From contig JAZBQD010000019.1 in the NCBI GenBank assembly GCA_036583965.1, positions 15,081,585-15,145,584 of the forward strand: a stretch of 64,000 nt of DNA, read 5' to 3'. Below, piece after piece: positions 35,965-48,200 of the stretch. Under the pieces are notes generated by a model. It did no database searches. It saw only the letters and a list, made by a program, of their open reading frames with translations, and was not told the DNA's origin. How positions within the stretch are numbered: the first letter of the stretch is position 1; each line of letters begins with the position of its first letter. This DNA is from Prunella strophiata. Taxonomy: Eukaryota; Chordata; Aves; Passeriformes; Prunellidae. The position numbers and the translations under genes were made by a program.

Positions 35965-36870
35965 GTGAGTAAGGACTGATTTGTGTGTGCTAATCAAATG
36001 TGTTTCCAGACTTGGACACATAAAGGGTGTGAGATATTGGTGTGCCTGTATTTCTATTAATGCTGCTTTTTCTTTTTAAACGGCTGAAAATAAGTTTGAT
36101 CAGTGTGAGGCACAATTTTAGCAGAGGTTAGAATGTATTGTGCTATAGAATAGGCCAAAATAAGCATTTCTGTTAAAAAGAAAAAAGCAAAACAACAAGA
36201 CAAAAAGACAGACCTACTGAAAATATTTATGACAAAAGAAAAAAATCATGAGATCCAGGCCTTTGGGCACCTGCTCTCCATCTGAACTGACTGGGCACTT
36301 GGATAAATAGCTCTTTGTAAAACCAGTCTGTAGTACACGGCCAATAAAGCACATTCTTCATGGCCAGAAGGCCCACAAAGATAATTTTATAATTAATGAA
36401 AATCTAGGTGGTAAACATCAAAGTGACAGCAAAATCTTGAAGGAATTTTTGTTGACACAAACAGGTGCAGCCAAGTTTATATATCCCTCTTATAATTAAT
36501 CATAAAACCAGTATTATTTAATTGTATTCAAGAACTTTTATTTATTTAATCTTTTTCTTGGAAGGTGAAATGATGCATTTTGTATATTTTTGCATTATTA
36601 AACAGCAATCCCAGAACAGTCACATACAACCTGTATTTATAAGGCTTGCAGAGGTTTGTCAGATCAAGACAGCTAAAGTATACATGACTAATGTCATTTT
36701 GTAGTGCTTAATACAGTTAATCCTTAAAACATGGAACCAGGAAACCCTTATTCATATTGGTATTTGAAACCTGTAAGCAATCTCATGTTTCTAATGCTGA
36801 TTTTCTTTTTATTCCACAAAGAAAACAGTACCAGGGCCCTTTTCCTGGAATATTACTTGAGGCTATTCAG
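35965..36870. other. Unique AT-rich non-coding stretch
   Basis: No repeats or gene signals are recognised. Confidence 0.5.
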
Positions 36871-36897
36871 AAAAAAAAAAAAAAAAAAAAAAAAAAA
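36871..36897. repeat. Homopolymer A27 tract
   Basis: Twenty-seven A bases between GGCTATTCAG and CCACAACAGG. No target-site duplication was found by eye, so it is not called as a retrocopy tail. Confidence 0.95.
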
Positions 36898-37079
36898 CCA
36901 CAACAGGAAATTTGGCTCTTTAGCCCTAATAATGGTCTCTTTATTGAATGGAGACTTGCTTTTTTTTTTTTGTTAAACAGATTTTCTTATGAAAGGGTTA
37001 GAAGTGAATAAACAACAAGTTCAAGCTCATCAGATTTCTTTTGATTTATGTTGACCTTGAAAGAGAGAGAGGTCATGCT

Positions 37080-37400
37080 GTTGGCAGGCAATAAGAACTA
37101 ATCTGTTACTAAGTGAGTAATTAAAAGTGAGGCCTTATATATTTTTGTAATGAGTTGACAGCAATTCCAGCCCCATGTCATACAGTTGCTCTAATCAACA
37201 TGGTCATTGCACTTAGTGCCAAATGAGAAGCTTACAAGAAGTCAGATGACAAACTCCAAAATATGCAGTTCTTTCAGATGAATAGACTGACTATATTAAA
37301 GATGAGGAAAAAGTCCAATAAAAATTAGCATTGAACTGATGTGTGCAATTAGGAACTTCACATTTTTCTAATGAATTGGAGTGGATGCTTATTAGTATGC
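37080..37400. other. Repeat-free AT-rich block (candidate conserved non-coding element)
   Basis: About 320 bp without repeat landmarks. It carries AT-core motifs such as GAGTAATTAAAAG (near 37115), CTCTAATCAACATGG (near 37190) and TTCTAATGAATTGG (near 37366). The texture resembles conserved vertebrate enhancers, but conservation cannot be assessed here. Confidence 0.22.
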
Positions 37401-38689
37401 TCAACTAAAAGAAGTGAAGTTCTGCTCAAGAATAAAGATAATATGAGTTTTGGCAGCTGAGTCTACTGCTTAACTGGCAAGACTTAAGACTGTTCTGACA
37501 TCAGACATGACAGTATTGACTTCCATGTCACCAAATAACCTAAAGAATGGCCCATATTTCAAGATGCATTAAGAAGTCTGGTTTTTTAAATTCAAGGAAA
37601 TTTTCTAAATTGATTCAGAGTCTGGATATTCCTGCAAAGTACTGAATGACTTGGCCCTAATCCAGCAAAATGTAGTAGCTACATCTTCACCTACTTTTGA
37701 GTGGTCTGAAGGCTGGGATTGAGGCCAAACTCACTGATCCCTCCCTCATGCTTTTCACTGATAGGGGAGCATTGAATTCAGGCTCAGGGACAAGTGGGAT
37801 GAGAACCTCAAATCTGTTTATTGTGGTTCCTACATGATCTTGCAAAGACAGAAGCATTGTTGAGCAGGCAGGCTGTCCTACAGATTGGGTAGGACAAAGT
37901 AATGGATGAGATGTCCCACAGACAGATTCTATCATTGCCTACTGCAAAGACTGGTAGGATTTACAGGCTGTTGAGACTGCTGTAAGAAAATAGACTGATG
38001 GAGCACCTTGGCTCTGTGGCCTCTGTCAGAATCACTTACCTGAGTCTAATTGCTACCTTGAACACCTGTTTAACTGTTTTCTTTTTCAGATAGTAGGACT
38101 TTCATGCATAATGTGCTCTGAGTTTTCAGACATATGCCCAAATACTTTTCCAAATTTAGGCAAGCCTGGCAATAGTGAGCCTCCAAAATCAGAGGTCTTG
38201 GCATGTGCTGCAGGCAGATCATGGAAGTACTTAGCTTACTTGTACTGAAAGCATATCCATTTTTTCCAGCTATACCACTTGGTCTAGTTAAAGTATTACC
38301 TTACACAGCAAATTTTGCCTTACCAAAAATAGGGAAGAATGATCTGTCCCAGAGAAATGATAAAAAGTCTTTCACTTTTTATTCTATGAAGGGATTTGTT
38401 TTATGTGTCTCAAACATCTGTCTTCTCTTGTTTAAGAAACCACTTAAAGGAGAAACTTTGGTGAAGATGTAAATGTTAACTATGAGGAGGTTTTTAGCAT
38501 CACTATCAAATGTGGTGCAAAATCTGCCTGTCTTTAAAAGAACAGGAAACACTAGTCTCATTCACAGATTTGCTGTCAAGTTTACTAAAATATAATTATG
38601 TGTCTCACTTGAGAGGTTTGTATTTCCTACACCTCCATTAACAAGATATCCATGCAACTTGTATTTTAAGGTCTCATGTCAACAATCAC
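37401..38689. other. Unique non-coding stretch
   Basis: No repeats or gene signals are recognised. Frames of up to 89 codons lack domains. Confidence 0.5.
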
Positions 38690-39207
38690 ACAGCTCATGG
38701 TTTGTTCTCATGTTGCTTATAGCCATGTGAGATTTCATTAAAAGCTTAATTTATTAAGCTTAAAATCTAATGTTGCTAAAAGTGGGATTAGATGAGTATC
38801 ATTACCCATCAGTCAGCGACTCTTGGGGCCACTTCTTTTGCCTAATTTCCTTAAATTACTGAGCAGCTTCTCCTACAAAACATCAGAGCTACAAGTGCCT
38901 ACAAAGCAGATTTCGCATTATCCACTCATTGCTCATTTTGGCTTTTAGTTCTGTTATGTGTGATAAAATCTACAGAGAAATATGTGAGATCAGTGTGATT
39001 GACATTAGAGTCAGGCCAAAGATATTTCCTGCGAGTGGCAGCAGCACAGTTGTGTGTCTCAGCCAGCATTTGCTCGGGTTCAAGAGGATTGTGAAACGGG
39101 CTGGAACTGCTCGTGAATGGGCGGCTCTGCCGAACAGATGGTTACAGGCAAAGGCAGCCAAGAGACCATGCATGAGCATTGTGTGTTTGTGGGGGCATGA
39201 GCTGTAG
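38690..39207. other. CpG-retaining, repeat-free block (candidate regulatory element)
   Basis: Roughly nine CpG dinucleotides fall between 38815 and 39140 in an otherwise CpG-poor window. Examples are in CAGCGAC, TTTCGCA, CTGCGAG, GCTCGGG, AAACGGG, CTCGTG, GGCGGC and GCCGAAC. A small inverted repeat (AAGCTTAAT / ATTAAGCTT) lies at 38742-38761. No transposon landmarks explain the CpGs. The overlapping 92-codon plus frame (38929-39207) has a basic C-terminal half but no recognised domain or splice context. Confidence 0.35.
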
Positions 39208-39337
39208 CCAGAAATGTCTATAAAGAATCTGCCCTAAGCTTTCTGGTCCAAGATTAAGCAGATATGTCATTTCTAATCCATTTTTTGGGGTAAACTTCTG
39301 AATTATTAAAAAAGAATGTTTCTGCAGCTGTTTCTGC
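39208..39337. other. Unique non-coding stretch
   Basis: Nothing recognised. The 166-codon minus frame spanning 39142-39642 crosses the A-rich tract downstream and is treated as chance. Confidence 0.5.
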
Positions 39338-39365
39338 AAAGAAAAGAAAAGAAAAAAAAAAAAAA
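39338..39365. repeat. (AAAAG)n / poly(A) low complexity
   Basis: AAAAG units run into about 14 consecutive A bases. Confidence 0.9.
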
Positions 39366-40607
39366 GATGTCCAAAAGAAAAACTCAGCAATGTGGATGAG
39401 GGAGCTTGAAAGGGTTGGTTTTTTAGAACTGTGTTTTTGTATTTCCTAGTTAGACCATTGGACACCAGCCAGCTTTCTGCTGAGTAGGTTGGCAGAATTT
39501 GGATACACAACAGTCTGCTGCCTTCCATACCCCCCCTGCCATGTGTAGTGTTCCTGCTGCATAAAGCCATTAGTGACCAGATTACAGAAAACATAGGGCT
39601 TTGTTTGAGAGCTTTTATTTGTTGTTCCATTTCCTGTTTCATTTCTATTTAACCTCTGCTCTTTCTAGTTCAGACGTAGTATCAAAGTGAATTTGGAAAT
39701 GAACTTCATATGGATAAGAATGAATTGTAAGCCATGCGTGCAATATCCAATATCACTTTTTTTGGTAGAATAAACTTTACAATTATTTTTTAATAAAAAT
39801 AATATATTTTATTAATTGAATAAGTTTTAATAATAAGTAAATTTCTCCTTCCCTCTTCAACTAGCTTTTTTCCATCAAAACTATCATCAAAATTAACCAC
39901 GATCTGCAAAGTCTTTTGGGGCAAGTAGGCTTTGAATTACATAGATAGAACCTGTAATGCATTGGGCAACTCAATGTTTTGTTCCTCACTTAAGGTCTCT
40001 TTCTGTTATAAATGTATCTCACTGTCTGGATAGCTGTCTACAATATCAGAAAAGTTACCTGGAGTTAGGATGGAAGGGAGACCCTTTTAAGAGTTACAAT
40101 ATTGGAAAGAAATATGTAGGATGACCTCTCTGAGCATGGTCAGAGGGAAGTGCAGCTACTCTTCACAGGTAAATAAATCTTCTTGAGGTGCTCCTTTTTT
40201 GTAAAGCTCAATTAAATGTGATTGTTACTTGGTGTTACATTGCTGATGAATCTGTCTGTCCATGACATTAGGAGTTGCCATACTGACGCTGATTTAAAGT
40301 CCAGGGGATGCATCTGCGAGCATGGAGTTCCAGATGTTTCAGAGAACATGGGAAGACATGGCACAGTCTTCCCCACCTGTAGATTTTATTTTATCTGTTA
40401 GTACTTAGGAGATTAAGGCCTGATACACATTTTCTGATGTGCTCTTCACACAGTTTTTATTGTTGTGTTACAGGACTGTTGCTACCTATGTAAATATGTA
40501 GCTGCTTTTTCATCTAACTTCTAAATCTTATTGTCATTCTGTAAGAAAAAGTTCCCCAATCAGTCATTTTCTATACAGAGCATTTCTTTTTACTGCATTT
40601 CAATGTC
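39366..40607. other. Unique stretch with AT island
   Basis: No transposon is recognised. 39769-39845 is almost pure A/T (TAATAAAAATAATATA-type). Confidence 0.5.
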
Positions 40608-40662
40608 CCATTAAAAAAATATTTTTAATATTGGTTTTAATATTTTTAAAAATATTTCTTTA
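40608..40662. repeat. AT-rich quasi-palindrome
   Basis: AAATATTTTTAATATT and TAATATTTTTAAAAATATTT lie about a GGTT spacer and form an imperfect AT-only inverted repeat. Confidence 0.75.
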
Positions 40663-42599
40663 TGTTACTTAGATACTTTTTCTTGTGTTACAAAACACGA
40701 CACAAAGACCTTGGGTATCTGATACATTATTAAGTTTTTGCTTGTTGGTCTCCTTTTGGAGATAAAACAATCCCAATCTTCTCTAGTTCCTTTCATGGGT
40801 TTTCCAGGCCCAAGCTTATTGCTAATATTCTTTACCCTCCTCTTTTATATTTTCAGGACTGTGTCTCTCTATCCTTTCCCTTTTCACCTGTTTGTTCTGC
40901 AGGATCCTTTGAGTCAAATGTTTAGCCTATCTAGGATGTGTTTCTTGCTGTACTTTTCTATAAAAATTCTCTACTTTGTCCCATTTCTTGTGCAAAATGA
41001 CATCTTTGTTACTTCTTGTGTGCAGTGTAGTTGAATTGTGTACAGTGGGTCAAAGCTCCTTTGAGTTTACAAACACGTAAGTATAAAAAAATTCAAATAT
41101 AAGAATCCATATTTTTGTTTCAGTGCATATTAAAAGTGCATATTAAAACTGAAATAACTTCTATTGCATGTTGTCATAAAGCTGAGTATTTTCAAGGTAA
41201 AAGATGAAGACTATGAACTTTGGTGCAGCCAACTAATTGTGGCCAGTGAAGTGAAGGGAGGAGGGGTCAGTGGTTTTTATGGCAGATTGTGCTGTTCATA
41301 GGATGTCCTCTGGCATTTTGTCCAGCTGGAGCTTCTAAATAAACTTGTAATTTCATATAGAGACCTGGAAAGACAAGGAGCTCGTGGTCTTGGAAGTAAT
41401 GGCTGTTCACTGATATTTATCATTAGATGTCTTCAGGATGAAGGAGTCCACTCACTTTAGAGGACTGCCTGAACTGCTAGTCTTTCTCAGGTGTCTGAGC
41501 AGTATTTTATTTGAATTACAGGAACTGAATATTGTGTGCCTTTACTAAAAGAAATAAAACCACATTTCCACTAAAATGTCTTTCACAGCTCCCTGTCCTT
41601 ACATTCAGGTTGTGGTCTGTGTGAGATACAATCTCACATAAGAGATTCTGACTAGAGCTACCTTTCCTAAAAGCTTTCTCATGAAGTTAAAGGCTTGGAG
41701 GTTTGGATGATCACAACAAGGAACATTTTCTTCTGTGTGTCTTTGGCTTTTGAAGGACAAAGGAAGGAATTTTGAAGGATGTACTTTTTAAGTCTTTTCT
41801 GTCAGGCTTGTTGGCTGTTTCAAGACTTGACTTCCACTAGATTTTTTTACTTTGGTTTTGTAGGTGAGGAAAGAGATAAGTTGGATTCACAGTGCTGGCA
41901 TCATGACTTCTGCACACTGCTACATTCAACTGCATAAACAATTGCAATCCATTAAATACAGATCTTCTTGTGAGTGTCATGGGCAGAGTGCCTAACAACT
42001 TCATTGGAGTCTGGTGGGACATTTTCTTTGGCTTGTGCTGCAAACTAAATTACAAATTCTGAGGAATTAATGGTATGTTATTGTGTCTGTTTCAACCCTC
42101 CCCAAGTTAGCAATTGGACATAATAATTTGTCCTGACCTGGCAGGCACCTTTGTGGGTGATGTGGAGGTGTAGCTAACACACAATAATAGTAATGATAAT
42201 TCACCAAATTAGCAGATCTTTGCTGTGTGGATTCTATATGTGCTATGTGGATTCTATTTTTCTGTCCTTTAAACTGACATAAGAATGTGTCCTGCACTCT
42301 GTTTTGTCTGTGGTGTGCTGCTTTCCTTGCAATGAGCTTTACAAAGTGGCAGAGTGCATAAATCTTCATTTGAATTAGGTTCTTGAATGTTCCTTGCTTG
42401 ACAAGTGTTGATTCCTTAGTGCCATCTATTAATGAAGTCTCTCTCAAGAACAGCGAGAAAAATCAGAATTTATGGGTTTGGATTTCACTTATAATGAAAC
42501 TGACACTACAGTCAAGACACTGGGAGAAAGCAATATTCTAATGAAAAATTATTCTCATCATATAAAGAAACAATTCAAAAATGTGCTGAAACTGAGTGA
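40663..42599. other. Unique non-coding stretch
   Basis: The plus strand is T-rich at 40736-41035 and gives a hydrophobic 98-codon frame without a domain. Short tandem duplications occur near 41127-41147 (AGTGCATATTAAA) and 42224-42259 (TATGTGGATTCTAT-like). A 126-codon minus frame (42067-42447) lacks a domain. Confidence 0.5.
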
Positions 42600-43045
42600 G
42601 AACAGTGTGAAGTCTTGCACTTAGGAAAGTGAAAGTGAAAATCCAACAGAGAGATATAATGGGAAATCTAAAAGGAAAGGCCACAGGAGGGGCCTTAAGA
42701 GGAACCTTGGGATTATTGGTTCACAGCTTACTTCTAAATCACATGTGTAATGTCTTTTCAAAACTACCAAAACTATCTCTGGAATAAATTTAGCAGAAAT
42801 GTATATATAGGAATAGGAAACAGTTATTTTCCTAATTTGGCATTCATGAGATCTCATCTGGATTACTGTCCAGTGTGGAACATTATTCTTCGAAAATGAC
42901 TAGAAAAATTTTGAACTGCCCAGAGGGGAAATTAAAAGAAAGATCTAATATAAAATCTTACCCTATGCTAGTCTAAGAAAGAGAACCATTATGAAAGATG
43001 CAGTAGTTTATAAATTTCTTTCTGACAAGAAGGGCAACAGTAAAC
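42600..43045 (+). repeat. Ancient CR1 body fragment
   Basis: 'gaagtcttgcacttaggaaa' matches the older CR1/L3 block 'gtgttgcatttgggaag'. 'ccttgggattattggttcac' matches 'tttgggggttatagtggacc'. 'cattcatgagatctcatctg' followed by 'gattactgtccagtgtggaa' matches the conserved 'gtgaggcctcagctggagtactgtgtccag' region near the end of ORF2. The frame is broken throughout. It is clearly older than the CR1 tail just downstream. Confidence 0.62.
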
Positions 43046-43237
43046 TGTTACCACTGTTGGCTGAGATAAGGCCAGAGATAATCAGCTGACATGAATGAAA
43101 GTTGTTCATATTAAATCCTATAAAAGCCTTTTTGTAGGATACTTTAGCAGTTGGACAGGTGAGGTCTTGTTGGTTGTAGAATCTCCATCATTAGAATTTT
43201 TAGGAACGCAAGAGTGTCAGGGACAGTCTGAGTTTAC
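43046..43237. other. Spacer between two CR1 elements
   Basis: Unrecognised sequence separating the ancient plus-strand CR1 body from the younger minus-strand CR1 tail. Confidence 0.5.
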
Positions 43238-43556
43238 TCACAGAATCCCAGAATGGGTCAGGCACCACAGTGTGTTATCTGGTCCAACCTCCCTTGTCAA
43301 GCAGGATAATCCCAGAGCTCAAGGCAGTAGATTGTGTCCAGATGTTTCTGGAAAATCCCCAGTGTGGGAGACTCCACAGATTCTCTTGGCAATCCATTCC
43401 AGTGCATGGTCACCTGCACAGAAAGAAGCTCTTCCCTGTGTTCAGGTGGAACTTTCTGTGTATCAGTTTCTGCCCATTGCCTCTTTTCTACTGCTTGGCA
43501 TCACTGAGCAGGATCCATCCTCTTGTCACCTTCCCTTCAGATATTTATACACATTG
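43238..43556 (-). repeat. CR1 LINE 3' tail, minus orientation (well preserved)
   Basis: Starting at the terminal motif TCACAGAATCCCAGAATGGG (43238), the reverse-complement CR1 landmarks follow in order. They include 'atctggtccaacctcccttg', 'gtcaagcaggataatcccag', 'gagactccacagattctctt', 'ttccctgtgttcaggtggaa', 'tttctgcccattgcctcttt', 'ggcatcactgagcaggatcc' and 'catcctcttgtcaccttccc'. The 171-codon plus frame (43095-43610) and its 103-codon companion are antisense read-throughs of this non-coding tail, not genes. Confidence 0.95.
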
Positions 43557-45220
43557 GCACATATATGTACATATACATTGATTCACTTCTTTTTCATAGC
43601 TAGGAGTTAAAATAGATCTCTTGTGCTCCCTCATCATCCAACATTTCTGTGGTTTGGTTTCTATGATATTAACGTTTTAAAGGCGTATAAAAACTGTCCT
43701 TGAAATGCAGCATTGAAAAAAGACAGATGTGTTAGGCTTCATGAGCAGGAGTAGTAGTGGCTTCTGGACACCAGAGGGAGAGGAAAACACTCCCAGTTTA
43801 GACATCCATCTTTGATAATGTGTGTGCTGAACTGACCCAGAATGACAGATCTTTCCTGAGTATCCATATTGAAGTACCACTGGACTCACCTTTAAATTAT
43901 TTATGTTATGTGACTTTACATTCAATCTGTTTTTATTGCTCAGTAAATGAATCCAGTGGAATTAGTCTTACATAAGGGATCTATCTTTTGGGAGATGGTT
44001 TGTTCTGCTTGTGTGGGGTGGAGAATCATTGGTTAGTAAAAGGCTTGCAATGTCATCTAGCTGGATTTCAGTGATGCAAGCTGGAGTGGATGATTTGTTG
44101 CTAATGACTCAGATATTGTTTGCTGTTGGAAGGTCTTCCATTGAGCATTATTTTTTTTTCCTTCATATCTGGTTATTGTTGGAGTCCGGGAGCTCTCGTG
44201 TAGCAGCAGGTTATCCTTTGGATTTACTTCCCTTTTTGTTCAGAGCTGTACATGATGCTAATCTTAATTTTCTGGGCTTTTTATCCAGCTGTTTACCAAA
44301 AACTTCCCTTTGAAAGAGTGCTTATGCCTTTTTATGTTACTTCTTTATTGTTAACATACATGAAATTATGTTATCTTCTACTAGTGGTTCAGGTCTTACA
44401 TTATTTGTAACTAATATGTATTAAATAACTTCTGAAACTTATGAAAACCCAATATCCTTAAAACCAGCTGTTCCAAATTTCAATAGCTTTGTCTCCAGTA
44501 TGATAGCCATTTTCAGCAGAAAATTGTGAATGTCTCATTGGGAACTAATTCCTGTTTCACTGTAAATATGTAGTACTTTATTAATGATTTTGCAAGGCTG
44601 TGTGAGGAAATGAAAAGCAGGGCAGGTGGAGTGGGGAGGTGGCTCTGTAAGGACATCAGCAGCACTCCAAGGACCCTGTTCTTGTGTAAAGCAACCAAAT
44701 GTTTGAACACTTTACTCAGTTTCAAAGCTACTGTAATATAGTAATAGGTAAACACTCATCAGTATTTCAGTGGCATAAAATATGTTTACTCAGAAGTCAT
44801 TAAGAACAATTAAAACTGATTTTCAATTGATCTTCTTGACTTCACATCTGTCTGGCCTTCTATGGTAGCCACTTGCTTTCACACACTCACAGGGTTTCAT
44901 AAAGAGCTTGGGCTGATGCAAGGCCATGCTGCCAACAACACCCATGCCCAGCTGTGCCCTTGCCATGTGCTCCTGCCTCTGGCTTTGCACCACTTCCAGC
45001 TCTCAGGAGGCCGTGGGAAAAGCTGAAATCTCATCCAGAAGAAATTTAACTGAAAATTAAGAAGTGATTTAAATTAGATTAGTGATACGATCTGATGTGC
45101 ATTGAAATCAAATAATTGCTAGGGCTGAGACAAAGTATGGGCCAGGACTGCAACAGGACCTGCAGAAAAGGGTGGGACTGACCCGTTTTCAGTAGCCTGC
45201 AGGCAGATCAATTTAAGAGT
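43557..45220. other. Unique non-coding stretch
   Basis: No transposon is recognised. A GGACACCAGAGGGAG sequence near 43766-43780 is a weak CTCF-core look-alike. Frames of 80-100 codons lack domains. Confidence 0.5.
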
Positions 45221-45249
45221 TGCCATTTTATTATGCCATTTTATTATGC
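45221..45249. repeat. Tandem duplication of a 13-mer
   Basis: TGCCATTTTATTA at 45221-45233 is repeated at 45234-45246. Confidence 0.9.
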
Positions 45250-48200
45250 TTATGTTGTGCTCAGCAATTTGCGTAATACTCTTGGTAAATGACAAAAATG
45301 CTGTTTGAATTTCCTTTGCATGTGGGTGATTTAATTGCTGAGTTCCTCTGAAGGGTTTACATACTTTTATTACATTAATCTTGCAATTTGTAAATAATGT
45401 TGTTGGTTGGTTTTCATCAGGTAGGTACATCTCTTACATACTTAAGTCTATCTTGTTTTGAATCTCACTTCCCTCCCTTTTATTCCTATTACTTCTGTTT
45501 AATAACTTAATGGATTGATGTTGTTTTACCAGGTATCAATGAAACTTAAGAGGTTGTATGAGGAATTGCTCCTAACCATCACCTAGTAAGTTGATGCTTA
45601 AACCATCATTATTTCTTCTCTTTTTGGTTGTGACAAGTAGCATTCATTGCTTGGTCTAGAAATAAAATGTATTACAAGTCTATGTCTATTATGATTTCCT
45701 TCTGTTCTAATTAGCTGTGCTGCAGATAGGCACCAAAACAGAGGAGGCTAAACAAAAAGTACCATGTAAGGTCTTGGAAAATTCTGAATTCTAGTTGTGG
45801 TGTAGTGTGTAAGTAACCCAGTGACTGAAATTTATTTCAGCTCCCTCATTCTATGTTGTGTGTTAAACATCAGTGATATTATTTATTTATTTGCTATACC
45901 TGCTTTTCCATCAGCTAAAATAATTGGCACTATGAGGTGCTTTACAGATGAAAAATGCAGTTATTGCCACTCTTATTTTTTTGCTTTTTAAGGTTTAAAA
46001 ATCTGTAATCGTTGATGTAAAGATTTTCTTTTTCCTGTAAGTTCTTACACACAAATACTTTTTCTTATCTTAGACCAAAGGTGCAGCATAAACAAAAAGT
46101 TAAGTCCTACTAGTATTGGCAACACCAGGGCAGGTATGTAAGTGCTTGGCTCAGAAGGGTCTTGGCTCAATTTTTGCAATTCAGCCATAGAAGTGCTTAT
46201 GGGGTAGAAAGTCCCTTAGCAAGGGTCTGGGAAACATCACACTGAATTCCTCAGCCAGGCAATTAAGCCAGCCTAGAAAGTTCCAGACAAGAACAGCATG
46301 CTTAACAGAAAGCAAATTGCAGTTCACAGATCTGGTTATTTTAATTCAGAGCAAGGCCATCAGTGTGAGTGTTTCCTTCAGCACACTGATAACTAGATAG
46401 TCATTGCCTGTTGAGCTGTGACTGGCCTTTACCATTAGTGGTTTTAACCAAATTCCTTTTATTTCTTATATATCTGTCCTCCTTTTTGTCAAATATTACA
46501 GCAGAAATATTTTAGTGGCAATATCTGCTCACTTAGAAGTAGAAAGGCCCTGGAAACTTTGAAAGGAAAAATATGGGCTCATTTTCGTATCTACTTTCCA
46601 ACTTTCAGCAAGCTTAGTAAAACATGTGGATTATTAGGTATGTAATTGTACTAAAGCATCCTCTGGTATCCATGTGGCACCTCATTTCATGGCAATCATT
46701 TAAAATAACTGGTAATAGAAATCAGATGAAATTAAGCTAGTTTTTAAAGACATCCAACCTTAAGGCCAGGAAAGCTTGATTGTTATGCTGGTCTTTAAGT
46801 GAGAATATGAGTGAAGCTGAATGACAATAATTCTGTTATTTGGAAGTATTATAATGTACTTGGATCTGTATGATTCCTGGAATGGTTTCTTATAGCCTTT
46901 TTGAGTGTGTTCTTTAGCAATTTCTGAGTGAGGACTTGGCACTCCTTGTGAGTACAGTCAAAGGAACCAGTAAAATACATTCAATTTTGAGATGATTTCC
47001 AGAGCCTACTATGCTGAAGCAATTTCTTTTCAAAAGGTAAAAGAGACTTCAGGTTTTTCAAACAGGAAGAACTGGGACCTGAAAGTCATGTCTGGAACAT
47101 TCTGCAAGAAAAAATGGATACTGCTGATTGAGTGTCATGCATAAATAATTGTTTTGGAGAGAGGTTTTGGAGATTGATGTTCTTGAGAGGGTAACCTGAA
47201 ATGACTGTTTCCTCTTAGAAACAGTGGAAGTTCTTCTGTCTATGCAGAGAAATTACCATATTTTACTCTGTCAGAGTGTAAATTATCATGACAAGTGTAA
47301 GAAATGTAATATCCTTTTACATTTTCAATTTTCTTTGCTTGTGAGACAGAGACAGATTTTCCTATTAAGTTCATTTGAAAATACTGTATATACACCTCAT
47401 ATATGTGGTGTTTATTTTGTTTTTTGCCCCTAATGATCTAATCTACAATCTTCTGACCTATGATTCACTATGTATGTTTCAAAGATTTTAAGTCTGGAGC
47501 AATATCTGTATCATGTGATTCTCAATAAATCTGTGTATTCAGGGAATATGCTACAGGTCTTCATTAAAACTGAAGCTATTGTGTTGCTTATTTGAAAAGT
47601 ATTTTGGATATGTTTATTCCCAACAATGTTATAGAATTGGAATACAGCAGCTGCTGCAGGAATATCACCTGTGTCAATTGTGGAGAGCATTCTTTCATGT
47701 AGTACCAAAAGAATAAACCTGAGGGATGTAAAACATTCTTGATATTTCAGACATTTAAAAACTGGTAATTTCAAACTATTGCATAGTTCATGCATACAAC
47801 AGCTGGAACTGTTGACATGTGTACTCTGGCTGCTCCTTCCCTAAGGATGAGGCTGGGTGGTGGCTGACATATGCCCTTCTCTGAAACCCATGGTGACCAA
47901 AGGCTCCAAGGCTGAGTTATCAGTCAGCATCCTCTTTTGATAAAGATGTTCAGCTCTCACCCAGCAACAATTGCATGTTCTTACCATGATGTGCCAGTTC
48001 CCAGCTGAAACACAGACCTTACATTTCTCAGAAGAGGGAGCATGGGGATCTGGCACTGTTGTGTCACTGAGCCTGTTGGCCTGAGTTCTCCTTTGCTGTC
48101 CATCTTTCAGTTCATTTCCTTGGGTGTTACCTGGACAACACTTAAACTGCAGAGGTGCACACTGATGGAGTGCAGGGCTGCTGGTAGCTTGCACTCACAT

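Noticed and set aside
39142..39642. 166-codon minus-strand frame
   Set aside because: It crosses the (AAAAG)n/poly(A) tract, giving a phenylalanine/leucine run; no family similarity seen.
43095..43610. 171-codon plus-strand open frame
   Set aside because: Much of it is the antisense of a CR1 3' tail (43238-43556), which is non-coding; the frame is a read-through artefact.
43762..43783. Third downstream CTCF-like core (GGACACCAGAGGGAG)
   Set aside because: The 3' half of the consensus is not met; clearly weaker than the three sites reported.
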